Virus record (IMG/VR): IMGVR_UViG_3300045534_000037
Location: 1-37,297 of that record
DNA from: a virus
Strand: one strand, 5' to 3'
DNA length: 37,297 nucleotides
Shown here piece after piece: positions 7,885-15,182 of the stretch. Within the stretch, counting starts at the first letter, position 1, and every line of letters starts with the position of its first letter. Under the pieces are notes generated by a model that was given only the letters and a program-made list of their open reading frames with translations, searched no databases and was not told the origin of the DNA. The position numbers and the translations under genes are program-made.

Positions 7885-9246
7885 ATGCCTATTGATCCTA
7901 ATATCGCGCTTTCCGTTAAAGGAATTGAAGTCCAAGACCCTTTAGTACAATATGGAAAAATTGCGGCCATTCAAAACGCGCAAAATCAAAACGCATTGGC
8001 CCAATATAAACTTGGGGCAGAGCAACGCGCTGAAAATGTTCAAAATGTTTTATCTAATGCGTATGCTAAATCAATTGATCCTATTACAGGAAAAATTGAC
8101 TATAACAAATTAAATAGTTTGGTAGCATCAGGCGGGGCCGGATCGCAACTTCCAGCTATTCAGAAATCTCAAACTGAAATGGAAACTGCGGCTCTTACTC
8201 GCCAAAAAACAATGGCGGAAGTATTAAAGGCTAAACAAGAATTTATCGCCCAAGTTCAGCGCGATACAAGTCAAAACCCTTCGGACGCAAACATTACCGC
8301 GTACAAAGAAGATTTGATGGCAAATCCCATGTTTTCTGATGAAGAAAAACAGAAAATGTTTGCGGGCGCTGATCGTATTTTAGCTATGCCTTTTGAGCAG
8401 CGTAAAGCATTCATGGCTAGTCAAGGCGCAAAAGTTAACGAATTAAAACCAACTGTGAGCGTTGGGCGGACTGGTATTGTGCAAACACCAGCGTTTGGTG
8501 GTGCAGCTACTGTAGTTCCGGGGACAGAAGCCGCTTTTCAAGCCACTCCCGGCGAACGCATGGCTGACGCTCGCGCTCGAGCTCAAATGGCCCAAGCAGA
8601 GCGTCATTTTCAAGCACAACAAGCCAATCCAAGCAAAGAAATCAAAGAAACTGAACAAGGTCTATTTGCTATTGATAAAAAAACTGGTGCCGCTACGCCA
8701 GTTACAATGGAAGGCAAGCCTTTGCAAGCCGGCAAAGCTCTTACAGAATATCAAGGAAAATCTACTGGCTTCGCACTTCGTGCTAAAGAAGCTCATGACA
8801 TTCTTGGCAACCTTGATTACTCTCCTGCCGCGGTATCAACCAAACAATCTCTTGAATCATATAGAGGCGTTGGCGGTCCTTTGGGGGTTGCGGCTAATGT
8901 CATGATGTCGCCACAATCTCAACAAGCAGATCAAGCGCAAAGAAATTTTGTAAATGCTATTCTCCGGCAAGAGTCTGGCGCGGCGATTTCAGAATCTGAA
9001 TTTCAAAACGCCAGAAAACAATATTTTCCGCAGCCAGGAGATAGCGCAAAAGTCATTGAGCAAAAACGACAAAATAGAGAAACCGCTATCAAGTCTCTTG
9101 AAGTTTCTGCTGGGCCGGGGATGAAAAAAATTCAACCTTTAAAAGCTGAATTTTCAGACATGGACAAACAAGCTCTTGAATGGGCTAACGCTAATCCTAA
9201 TGATCCTCGAGCAGCCAAAATTAAACAGAAACTTGGGGCGCAATGA
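7885..9246 (+). CDS. DNA ejection / internal virion protein (gp20-position)
   Basis: A 453-residue, Gln- and Ala-rich, mostly helical protein with no membrane segment. Residues about 375-415 contain QRNFVNAILRQESGAAIS and YFPQPGD, a conserved motif I recognise from ejection-type proteins of other podoviruses. It lies in the position of P22 gene 20. Its TGA overlaps the ATG of the next gene (ATGA). No lysozyme-like catalytic motif can be confirmed. Role as an injected protein is inferred from position, composition and motif. Confidence 0.65.
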   Translation: MPIDPNIALSVKGIEVQDPLVQYGKIAAIQNAQNQNALAQYKLGAEQRAENVQNVLSNAYAKSIDPITGKIDYNKLNSLVASGGAGSQLPAIQKSQTEMETAALTRQKTMAEVLKAKQEFIAQVQRDTSQNPSDANITAYKEDLMANPMFSDEEKQKMFAGADRILAMPFEQRKAFMASQGAKVNELKPTVSVGRTGIVQTPAFGGAATVVPGTEAAFQATPGERMADARARAQMAQAERHFQAQQANPSKEIKETEQGLFAIDKKTGAATPVTMEGKPLQAGKALTEYQGKSTGFALRAKEAHDILGNLDYSPAAVSTKQSLESYRGVGGPLGVAANVMMSPQSQQADQAQRNFVNAILRQESGAAISESEFQNARKQYFPQPGDSAKVIEQKRQNRETAIKSLEVSAGPGMKKIQPLKAEFSDMDKQALEWANANPNDPRAAKIKQKLGAQ

Positions 9247-10982
9247 TGGCTAAGTTTGATCCTGATGCTTATCTGAAAGAAACTGCGCCAGCATTTGACC
9301 CCGACCAGTATCTTGGCACAAAGCCACAGCCTCGCGGCACTGTGCCGGAAGAAGCGCCGCTGATTGATGTTCGAGCCAAAAGACTTGGCCCAGACATTTC
9401 CAAAATGGGAATGGGCGCAACTGGCGTACAAACTGCTCCTTCTGGCGTTGAATCATTGCAAGGTCCGGCCACGATGCCGGGTGCTATTGCTCAAGGATTG
9501 GCAGGGGGGGCTGCAAACATAGCAGCAGGAGCATTAGATATTGGGTCTCGTCTTGCCGGATCTGAAACAGGAAAAAAGACTGCTAAAGATATTAGGAAGG
9601 CAATTTCTTCTGGATTAGAAAAATACAAATCTGCATATCCTATGACGACAGGTGCCGCTCAATTTGCTGGTGAAATGGCGGCAACGCTGCCTGTTGGCGG
9701 ATTGCTTGCAAAGCCAGTGCAGGCTATTGGCGCGGCTTTGCCAAGCACGGCTAGGGTGACTGCACCACTTGCACAGTCAATCGCCTCTGGCGGCTTTCAA
9801 ACAGGCTTGCAGCCGGGGGTTGCTAATATGCTTACAAAAGCTGCGGGTGGAGCAGTTTTTGGAAAAGCAAGCGGGGCATTAATTAACCCAGAAGATTCTA
9901 ATACTTCTATGTTGGTTGGCGCCGTTTTGCCCGGCGCAAGCAACGTTCTTGCAGGCGCTCGCAAATTAGTTCGAGGTGCCGAACAAACTCCACAAATGCA
10001 AGCTGCTATCCAGTCCGCTCGTGAAGCTGGCTATGTTATTCCGCCGTCTCAGGCGCGTGATTCTGCAATTAATAAAGCGCTTGAAGGTGTGGCGGGCAAA
10101 GCGTCAGTTTCTCAGGCAGCAAGTGCCAAAAATCAATCTGTCACGAATAGATTGGCAAACGAAACTATCGGCCTTGCGCCAGATGTTCAACTTAAGCCAG
10201 AAGTTTTGGATGCGGTTCGAGCAGAAGCAGGAAAAGCATACCAAGCCGTTTCTGGACTTGGGGATTTTTCCATAACTGGCGGCGTAAAACTGCCCGCAGA
10301 AGTCAATGTAAAAAGCGTTCTTGATCCTTATACAATGACTTACAGCAATAAGGTAGATTCTGGCGAATTGGTGCGGGCTTGGAAGCAAGCAAACTCAGAT
10401 GCCACTGCATACTATCGCGCGTATGGGCGCGACGCCAATCCTGAAACTCTTGCTAAAGCAAAAGCTGCTTCTGACACAGCAAAACAAGTCGATCAATTCT
10501 TAAATGATCAACTCAAAAAAGCAAAATTTGATGATTTGCTGAGTGAGCTTAAAGCCGCTCGCGTTCAAATAGCCAAAACTTACAGCATAGAAAATGCGTT
10601 AAATCCTGTTACTGGTAACGTGGATGCGCGAAAGCTTGCTGCACAACTACAAAAGGGCAAGGTTCTTTCTGGCGGATTGGAAACGGCTGGGCGTTTTGCT
10701 AGTCAATTCAAACAATCGGCTCAAGTGCCGGAACAGATGGGCAGCATTCCGGGGTTTAGTCCGCTAGATGTGCTTATGGCGGGAGGAGCTTCTGCCGCTC
10801 TTTCAAGTCCAGTTGGCGCTTTGGCCGCATTTACTAGACCAGTGACTAGAGCAGCCACTATGTCGAATATTGTGCAAAACAGACTTTTACAAAAGCCACA
10901 AGCTGAGTTTTACAACAAACTTATTCAAGGCGGTCCAAATTATACTATTGGAACGGTACAACCTTTGGTCGAAAGGCAATAA
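9243..10982 (+). CDS. DNA ejection / internal virion protein (gp16-position)
   Basis: A 579-residue protein, the largest of the three ejection candidates. Two N-terminal DPDAYL/DPDQYL copies precede a Gly/Ala-rich amphipathic region (AQGLAGGAANIAAGALDIG; later LPVGGLLAKPVQAIGAA), suited to membrane insertion after injection. The rest is helical and charged. The start ATG overlaps the preceding stop as ATGA. Synteny with P22 gene 16 supports an ejection role. No transglycosylase glutamate motif was identified. Confidence 0.62.
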   Translation: MMAKFDPDAYLKETAPAFDPDQYLGTKPQPRGTVPEEAPLIDVRAKRLGPDISKMGMGATGVQTAPSGVESLQGPATMPGAIAQGLAGGAANIAAGALDIGSRLAGSETGKKTAKDIRKAISSGLEKYKSAYPMTTGAAQFAGEMAATLPVGGLLAKPVQAIGAALPSTARVTAPLAQSIASGGFQTGLQPGVANMLTKAAGGAVFGKASGALINPEDSNTSMLVGAVLPGASNVLAGARKLVRGAEQTPQMQAAIQSAREAGYVIPPSQARDSAINKALEGVAGKASVSQAASAKNQSVTNRLANETIGLAPDVQLKPEVLDAVRAEAGKAYQAVSGLGDFSITGGVKLPAEVNVKSVLDPYTMTYSNKVDSGELVRAWKQANSDATAYYRAYGRDANPETLAKAKAASDTAKQVDQFLNDQLKKAKFDDLLSELKAARVQIAKTYSIENALNPVTGNVDARKLAAQLQKGKVLSGGLETAGRFASQFKQSAQVPEQMGSIPGFSPLDVLMAGGASAALSSPVGALAAFTRPVTRAATMSNIVQNRLLQKPQAEFYNKLIQGGPNYTIGTVQPLVERQ

Positions 10983-11219
10983 GTGGAAAAAGCCGTCCTG
11001 ACAGAATTGCTTTTGATTTTAGTAGCCTCAATGTTTGGGATACTAGTGGCAGTGTTTGGGTGGTTGTCCAATAAGCTCTACGAAAAACTAGAGTTTATGA
11101 ATAGTAGTCTGCAAGAAATTGAAAACGGGCTAATAAATAAAATCCACGAGATAGATAAAAGGGTTATTAAAGTGGAAACAGAAGCGCCACAACCAAAGAT
11201 AGTGAGTATAAAAAAATGA
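10983..11219 (+). CDS. small single-span membrane protein, lysis-cassette paralogue A
   Basis: A 78-residue protein starting with GTG immediately after the ejection gene stop codon. Residues 6-28 form one membrane helix (LTELLLILVASMFGILVAVF), followed by an amphipathic coiled-coil-like tail. It is clearly related to the next protein, also 78 residues: both share the core FG.LVAV.GW..NK.Y..LE and a DKR/DRR...ET ending. Position directly before the endolysin suggests a holin, holin regulator or spanin-like role. None can be assigned from sequence alone. Confidence 0.68.
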   Translation: MEKAVLTELLLILVASMFGILVAVFGWLSNKLYEKLEFMNSSLQEIENGLINKIHEIDKRVIKVETEAPQPKIVSIKK

Positions 11220-11452
11220 GTGAAAACTTTATTATTACAATTGCCACTTCTTTGGTGGCGGTGTTTTTTGGGCTTTTGGTGGCAGTGCTTGGTTGGATAG
11301 GGAACAAAATTTACACCAGTCTTGAAAACGTAAGCCGTGGTCTTCGAGACATGGAAAAAGAGCTGATGCTGAAACTCACGGATATGGACAGGCGTATCAC
11401 TAGAATAGAAACGGTGCATCACGCAACCATCACGGCACACAAAGTGAAATGA
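11216..11452 (+). CDS. small single-span membrane protein, lysis-cassette paralogue B
   Basis: A 78-residue paralogue of the preceding protein, overlapping it as ATGA and overlapping the endolysin the same way. The membrane helix is at residues 7-29 (ITIATSLVAVFFGLLVAVLG); the tail is helical and charged (RDMEKELMLKLTDMDRRI). Two adjacent related membrane proteins in a lysis cassette often act as an effector and an inhibitor, as in known holin/antiholin pairs, but those are usually dual-start products rather than duplicated genes. The function is inferred. Confidence 0.68.
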   Translation: MSENFIITIATSLVAVFFGLLVAVLGWIGNKIYTSLENVSRGLRDMEKELMLKLTDMDRRITRIETVHHATITAHKVK

Positions 11453-11880
11453 TAAACAGCCGCAACCTTTCCGATTTGCATCCTGTATGTAAGGCAAAAG
11501 CTGAAAGCTTTCTTAAGCTTGCCAAAGAAAACGGAATTGATTTGCTTGTCACCAGCACCTATCGTGACAATGAGAGCCAAGAAGCTTTGTATGCTCAAGG
11601 GCGAACTAAACCCGGTGCAATTGTCACCAATGCTAAACCGGGGCAATCTTGGCATAACTGGCGATGCGCGTTTGATGTGGTGCCTATTAGGAACGGCAAG
11701 CCAGTATGGGGAACAAGCGGGCCTGATGGAGACTTGTGGCGCAAGGTTGGAGAGCTTGGAGAATCAGTTGGGCTAGAATGGGCAGGGCGTTGGACTGGTA
11801 AGCTGCGCGAAATGGCGCATTTTCAATACACTGGCGGGCTTACGCTCGTTCAATTGCAATCAGGAAAGGTGCCAGCATGA
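11449..11880 (+). CDS. endolysin, M15-family L-alanyl-D-glutamate peptidase
   Basis: A 143-residue enzyme. The metal-binding pattern of the M15/VanY group is visible: SWHNWRCAFD (His69 and Asp76) and MAHFQ (His124). An upstream STYRD segment (Arg39) fits the substrate-binding arginine. It would cut the peptide stem of host peptidoglycan at the end of infection. No signal peptide is present, so it needs a holin. Neighbours on both sides are small membrane proteins, and all three junctions are ATGA overlaps, so the cassette is tightly coupled. Confidence 0.9.
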   Translation: MINSRNLSDLHPVCKAKAESFLKLAKENGIDLLVTSTYRDNESQEALYAQGRTKPGAIVTNAKPGQSWHNWRCAFDVVPIRNGKPVWGTSGPDGDLWRKVGELGESVGLEWAGRWTGKLREMAHFQYTGGLTLVQLQSGKVPA

Positions 11881-12068
11881 AAGGTTATAAAACCGCCGTA
11901 TTCAATGGGGCTGTTGTTGCGTTGCCGTTGGTTGATTGGATTGCTACTAACGGCACATTTATTACGCCTTTCCTTGGCGCGCATGCTGGCGCTGTGTTGT
12001 CGGTCGTGGGGCTTGCCAACATGGTGCTTCGTTGGGTCACCACCACGCCGATTTTTAAGGAAGAATAA
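11877..12068 (+). CDS. holin-like two-span membrane protein
   Basis: A 63-residue protein with two hydrophobic stretches (about residues 8-24 and 33-53), a short basic N-terminus (MKGYK) and a charged C-terminus (FKEE), typical of small phage holins. It overlaps the endolysin stop as ATGA and ends the rightward late operon. The next gene is convergent and its stop begins at the next base. Holin function is inferred from topology and position. Confidence 0.65.
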   Translation: MKGYKTAVFNGAVVALPLVDWIATNGTFITPFLGAHAGAVLSVVGLANMVLRWVTTTPIFKEE

Positions 12069-12473
12069 TCAAACAGGGCAAGGGTCTTGTGCCCTTTCTG
12101 CCATTTCCGCGCCTTGCTGTTTGATTTCAGCGGTACGTTTGCCAGCTATCAGAAAAAGCACCAAGCAGGACACGGCCAACCCGGCTGGAATCATCCAGCC
12201 GTTTTTGACAAAAAACGCGCAAGCGATGGCAGGGAAAGCAAGCGTTCCGCAACCAAGCGCAAGGCGATAAGTAAATGTTTTTACCTTGTCATGAAGGCTC
12301 ACCGTCGGCACTTCTGCGGCTCGCATTTGCGCCTGCAATCGTTGCGCGTAAATGTGGGTTTGCGCCAAGTCTGAATTGCGCCAGCTCCCTTCTATTCTGG
12401 CGTTTTGGCTGCTTGGCGAAAATGATTGCGGCTGCTCAACGATTACCGGCAATTTGATCGGCTGGATGGTCAT
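12069..12473 (-). CDS. two-span membrane protein of unknown function
   Basis: A 134-residue protein, the last gene of the leftward operon. Residues 1-65 are soluble and probably cytoplasmic. Two membrane helices lie at about 71-89 (LALGCGTLAFPAIACAFFV) and 93-111. The C-terminus is charged. It abuts the holin-like gene tail to tail without a gap. It could be a superinfection or envelope-modifying protein, but nothing in the sequence identifies it. Confidence 0.55.
   Translation of the reverse strand: MTIQPIKLPVIVEQPQSFSPSSQNARIEGSWRNSDLAQTHIYAQRLQAQMRAAEVPTVSLHDKVKTFTYRLALGCGTLAFPAIACAFFVKNGWMIPAGLAVSCLVLFLIAGKRTAEIKQQGAEMAERAQDPCPV
12075..12099. terminator. possible bidirectional terminator at the convergent gene ends
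   Basis: AGGGCA and TGCCCT pair across a 9-base loop, followed on the plus strand by TTTCT; on the minus strand a short TGTTT follows. It lies just inside the end of the leftward gene where both operons meet. The stem is only 6 bp, so support is moderate. Confidence 0.35.
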
Positions 12474-12612
12474 ATGTTTTGGCTTTTATTCTCAAAGCGG
12501 TTAAACGTCTCATAAACGCAGCTTCGCCAATTCGATGAATTGGGTGAAGTCGCATCAGTTCCAAAACTGAATCAATCGCGTCATTCCAAATTTTTCGTTC
12601 TTTTTCGGTCAT
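12436..12612 (-). CDS. small hypothetical protein
   Basis: A 58-residue charged helical protein (MTEKERKIWNDAIDSVLELM). I chose the ATG at 12612 because AAGGA stands 8 bases before it; an upstream in-frame start would extend further into the preceding gene. It overlaps the next gene's start by 38 bases. It has no known domain. The run of short overlapping leftward genes is typical of accessory early phage genes. Confidence 0.5.
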   Translation of the reverse strand: MTEKERKIWNDAIDSVLELMRLHPIHRIGEAAFMRRLTALRIKAKTYDHPADQIAGNR

Positions 12613-12916
12613 TTTCAATTTCCTTATCAACGGTTTTTTGAACTTCATAAAGATGGCGTTCCCCGCCCTGTGAAAGAATAATCTTCTGCATCACTCTCCA
12701 CCGGGCCGCATCTGCCACCGCCTTATCACGCTCTTGCATCAAACCCATATTGGCTTGTGATAGTTGCTGCACGTCTTCTTCGAACTTCTTAATCGTCGTT
12801 TGCTGTTCCCAAAGCACCGTGTTTTTGTATTCGATGTCCTGTTTCAGAAACGCATTTTCTGCGCTGAGGTAGTTATAGTTCGGTGCGATGTTTGTGTGGA
12901 TTGGCACGTAGTTCAT
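12581..12916 (-). CDS. coiled-coil hypothetical protein
   Basis: A 111-residue protein. Residues 15-75 are a heptad-like coiled coil (FLKQDIEYKNTVLWEQQTTI), followed by AVADAARWRVMQKIIL, a segment common in small early phage proteins. It overlaps the 36-aa gene upstream (ATGA) and the 58-aa gene downstream. Function is unknown. Confidence 0.6.
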   Translation of the reverse strand: MNYVPIHTNIAPNYNYLSAENAFLKQDIEYKNTVLWEQQTTIKKFEEDVQQLSQANMGLMQERDKAVADAARWRVMQKIILSQGGERHLYEVQKTVDKEIENDRKRTKNLE

Positions 12917-13023
12917 TTCCTAACCTCACAAGCCTGTGGTTGATCAATAGCCGACGTGACTTTAGTGCCGCCCCACCAGCCGATTGCGGTAAAGAATCCA
13001 ACGATAAGTGCGGTTGCTATCAT
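12913..13023 (-). CDS. 36-residue membrane microprotein
   Basis: An open frame of 36 residues (MIATALIVGFFTAIGWWGG then a polar tail ending QACEVRK), with one predicted membrane helix at residues 2-18. Its ATG overlaps the stop of the upstream gene and its TGA overlaps the ATG of the downstream gene, both as ATGA, so it fits the operon exactly. Function is unknown. Confidence 0.6.
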   Translation of the reverse strand: MIATALIVGFFTAIGWWGGTKVTSAIDQPQACEVRK

Positions 13024-13283
13024 TTTTGGCTCCTTGCTCGGATTGCGGCGGCTGCTGCTTCTAAGCCCGCATCTGCACCTTGCCGAATGATTTGCATCGT
13101 CGGCTTGTTACAATCAAATACTTTGCCCTCAATCCAGATTTCTCCTTCGCACACCTTCGCACACGCCTCACGTTCGGCAGCTGCAACAAGGGTGGCGAAG
13201 CGTTCAAGATCCTGCGGCGTGCGTATAGCCACTTCGCTAAATCCAGACTCCCGCGCCATGCGGATGATGTCTTTTTGGGTCAT
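13020..13283 (-). CDS. early phage hypothetical protein
   Basis: An 87-residue protein with the frequent phage pattern DLERFATLVAAAEREACAKV followed by an Ala-rich C-terminus (LEAAAAAIRARSQK). Such proteins occur in early operons of many proteobacterial phages and have no known function. ATGA overlaps join it to the genes on both sides. Confidence 0.65.
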   Translation of the reverse strand: MTQKDIIRMARESGFSEVAIRTPQDLERFATLVAAAEREACAKVCEGEIWIEGKVFDCNKPTMQIIRQGADAGLEAAAAAIRARSQK

Positions 13284-13606
13284 TTCATCACCTTTCCAAT
13301 TTCTGCCGCAGCTCTGACGATTGCGCGGCGGGTGGCGGCGTATGGGTCAAGGTTTTTGTTGTTTTGACCGATCCCCAGCGCCTGTGCATAGTTGAACGAA
13401 AACGCGGTATCAACATCACGCCGATACTCCACAACAATTTCCAACCGTACAGCCAGCCGCAGTGCGTCGCCGTCGTCGTCTAGTGGGTTCCACTCGATAA
13501 AATCTTCTCCGTATGGCTCAATAAAGGCGTTTTCCTCATCGCTCCACATTCCGTGGTATTCCCCCGCCGCTTTCGCGGCGAGTTCTAGCAATTCGCGGTC
13601 AGTCAT
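13280..13606 (-). CDS. early phage hypothetical protein
   Basis: A 108-residue protein with MTDRELLELAAKAAGEYHGM at the N-terminus, WNPLDDDGDALRLAVRL in the middle and ATRRAIVRAAAEIGKVM at the end. I recognise this pattern from many phage and prophage early regions; its function is not known. The start overlaps the upstream gene by 8 bases and the stop overlaps the next ATG. Confidence 0.68.
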   Translation of the reverse strand: MTDRELLELAAKAAGEYHGMWSDEENAFIEPYGEDFIEWNPLDDDGDALRLAVRLEIVVEYRRDVDTAFSFNYAQALGIGQNNKNLDPYAATRRAIVRAAAEIGKVMK

Positions 13607-14000
13607 GGTTCTTCTCCTTTAGCTTGGCCTCAATCCCAGCAAACACTTCGGCATCCATTTTTTCATCAAGCCACGAACTGAATAGGCGAATCTCATCATC
13701 CGTCAGCCCAACCCACTCACGGCTGGATGCTTCGTAAAGCGGCACCGCATCCACCTTAAACGCCGCATCGGCATCCTCGGCCTTACGGAACCAGCCGGTG
13801 TGCTTGCATAGATAGGCGATTGGCTCCCCCATTTTGTTGGCGCCACCAGAATGCTCTATTTCCTGCTGCACATCCGTAAGCCGCTGCATGGATGCTTCGG
13901 CTATGGCGGCGCGGAGGGCGGTGATTTCATCCTTTACGTCGTATTCACCGTCAAAGTACTCCAACGCCTCAAGCGCCTGTTTCATAACCTCAACACTCAT
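13599..14000 (-). CDS. early phage hypothetical protein
   Basis: A 133-residue protein. I chose the ATG at 14000 because GGAGG lies at the right distance; the longer frame upstream is covered by another small gene. The N-terminus (MKQALEALEYFDGEYDVKDE, then ITALRAAIAEA) is a frequent early-phage helical motif; the C-terminus (WVGLTDDEIRLFSSWLDEKM) is another. Function is unknown, possibly a composite of two common phage modules. Confidence 0.65.
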   Translation of the reverse strand: MSVEVMKQALEALEYFDGEYDVKDEITALRAAIAEASMQRLTDVQQEIEHSGGANKMGEPIAYLCKHTGWFRKAEDADAAFKVDAVPLYEASSREWVGLTDDEIRLFSSWLDEKMDAEVFAGIEAKLKEKNHD

Positions 14001-14160
14001 TTTTTTTCCTCCGTCTACGTTCTTTCTGTTTGGCCTTGGCTTCTGGGGTGTTGCGTTTTTGTCTAGCCAATTCTTTTTCTCTAACCCGCTGCTCATCTAA
14101 TTTTGACGGTCTGATTTCGCGGGTAAGTTGGGCAAACATGCTTAAGGGATCTGGATTCAT
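13990..14160 (-). CDS. 56-residue highly basic protein
   Basis: A frame of 56 residues with a very basic C-terminus (KAKQKERRRRKKNEC). It overlaps the next gene's start by 11 bases, and the ribosome site of that gene lies within its arginine-rich end. Its own ribosome site is weak. Composition suggests nucleic-acid contact. The A/G-rich DNA needed for the neighbour's ribosome site may partly explain the basic tail, so confidence is moderate. Confidence 0.45.
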   Translation of the reverse strand: MNPDPLSMFAQLTREIRPSKLDEQRVREKELARQKRNTPEAKAKQKERRRRKKNEC

Positions 14161-14163
14161 TTT

Positions 14164-14376
14164 TTACACCGGCAAGAAACACAACACAAAACCACACAAG
14201 ATGCAGGTAATGACAACAGCATCATCGCGATCAGCAGACAAAATCCACTTTTTGCCTAGTTTCATCATGCTGCGAACCCAGCCCTTTCTTTGGTGAATAA
14301 CGGCTCGACGGTCTGCGTAATCACGCATTGGAAAAATCTGCACTGCTCTGCGGGCCAATTGTTGTTTGTTTTTCAT
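14164..14376 (-). CDS. small tail-anchored membrane protein
   Basis: A 70-residue protein. The ATG at 14376 has GGAGG five bases upstream, which decides the start. The N-terminal 50 residues are basic (KNKQQLARRAVQIFPMRDYA); residues 51-70 form a C-terminal membrane segment (AVVITCILCGFVLCFLPV). This tail-anchor topology would place the basic domain in the cytoplasm. Function is unknown. Confidence 0.55.
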   Translation of the reverse strand: MKNKQQLARRAVQIFPMRDYADRRAVIHQRKGWVRSMMKLGKKWILSADRDDAVVITCILCGFVLCFLPV

Positions 14377-14390
14377 GATTGCCTCCATAA

Positions 14391-14406
14391 GCCCCCCGAA
14401 GGGGGC
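14391..14406 (-). other. UUCG stem-loop in front of a ribosome site
   Basis: On the minus strand GCCCCC and GGGGGC pair around TTCG. No T-run follows, so it is not a standard terminator. It sits between a stop codon at 14414 and the GGAGG of the next gene, so it could be an RNA processing or stability element. Confidence 0.5.
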
Positions 14407-14413
14407 GGGTTGG

Positions 14414-14749
14414 TTACCGATTACGCAAGAATTTGTCGTAGGCTTCTTGCATAGCCGTATATTGCTCATCCTCTGTCAAACCAAGGAATTTAACGCTGCC
14501 AAAATTGGTAGTGGAAAGCTCCCATTCGCAGACGATTGGATCGTCATACCCAACATCCGGCTCCTCGGAACGAATGTCCATCCACACCAAGACCGGGAAA
14601 CCGCCACGAACCGTCACTGTGCGGCAGTCGTTGTAGTAAGCATGCAGGCGACGCTCGTTTTTTTCCTTGGTGAAAACACGCTTGATCTCAGCGCGGGACA
14701 CTTCGGCGGCTTGGGTGAGAATTTGTGCGACTTGTTCAAGTGTTTGCAT
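14414..14749 (-). CDS. early hypothetical protein, first gene of the left early operon
   Basis: A 111-residue protein with a helical N-terminus (LEQVAQILTQAAEVSRAEIK) and a beta-rich middle (RTVTVRGGFPVLVWMD). GGAG lies 7 bases before the ATG, and a good sigma70-like promoter lies about 42 bases upstream. No domain was recognised. It opens the run of small genes that ends at 12069. Confidence 0.6.
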   Translation of the reverse strand: MQTLEQVAQILTQAAEVSRAEIKRVFTKEKNERRLHAYYNDCRTVTVRGGFPVLVWMDIRSEEPDVGYDDPIVCEWELSTTNFGSVKFLGLTEDEQYTAMQEAYDKFLRNR

Positions 14750-14790
14750 GATGCAGCTCCTTGGTTGGTGTTGCGTTGTTGATGTATCGA

Positions 14791-14819
14791 ACTATACGCA
14801 CACTGGACGCAGGATGCAA
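14791..14819 (-). promoter_or_regulatory. sigma70-type promoter, left early operon
   Basis: On the minus strand the -35 element TTGCAT (14819-14814), a 17-base spacer and the -10 element TATAGT (14796-14791) lie upstream of the gene at 14749. The same TTGCA(A/T)-17-TATAGTTC pattern is found at 21576-21604, and both are preceded by TTTTGTTAAAAA. Confidence 0.65.
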
Positions 14820-14860
14820 GTCTTTTTAACAAAAGAATGTAAAAAAAGTGTTGAGGCGAT

Positions 14861-14885
14861 AAAAAACCCGCCTCGTGAGCGGGTT
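14861..14885 (-). terminator. Rho-independent terminator of the right early operon
   Basis: On the minus strand AACCCGC and GCGGGTT pair around a 7-base loop and run into six T. It closes transcription coming from the recombination genes just before the second early promoter. Confidence 0.8.
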
Positions 14886-15175
14886 AGTTGTTGATGGCCG
14901 GTGCTGATCTCCGGCTTGAGGACGGCATTACCCTCGACATACCCGCAGCCTTTCGGCGTCGCGCATCAGCCTGCACATTCACCAACACGGCTGGAGACTA
15001 ACCTAGCGGGGCTAGGCGCTGTCTATCAGCATCGGATACCTGCGGTCTCCTACGGATTTTCACCGCTAATCCCCATGCGTGTTGATGCCGTCTTTCCGGC
15101 TGTCAGTTGGCAAAACAAGGCTTTCTTGACGCGCCATGACAGCACCCCGCCCCATATCGCCAACACGGCTGCTGA
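14886..15175 (-). ncRNA. non-coding trailer, possible structured RNA
   Basis: About 290 bases between the VRR-NUC stop codon and the terminator hold no convincing gene. The plus-strand frame across 14901-15266 runs antisense into VRR-NUC and has no ribosome site. Several short hairpins are visible: CCTAGC/GCTAGG around GGG (15002-15016), GCCGG/CCGGC near 14897 and GCCG/CGGC near 15094. Two direct repeats flank the section. With a terminator at its 3' end on the minus strand it could be a structured RNA or a long 3' UTR. RNA function is inference. Confidence 0.3.
14983..15003 (+). repeat. direct repeat copy 1 (CAACACGGCTG core)
   Basis: CAACACGGCTG is identical to the copy at 15161; the following bases (GAGACTAACC against CTGACTACACC) are also similar. 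The copies lie about 178 bases apart within or at the edge of the non-coding trailer. Confidence 0.55.
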
Positions 15176-15182
15176 CTACACC
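15161..15182 (+). repeat. direct repeat copy 2 (CAACACGGCTG core)
   Basis: Second copy of the repeat at 14983. It overlaps the VRR-NUC stop codon (15176-15178), so the gene end may have been shaped by the repeat. Confidence 0.55.

Noticed and set aside
7885-9246. Lysozyme or transglycosylase activity in an ejection protein
   Set aside because: No convincing catalytic motif was visible, so only an ejection role is proposed.
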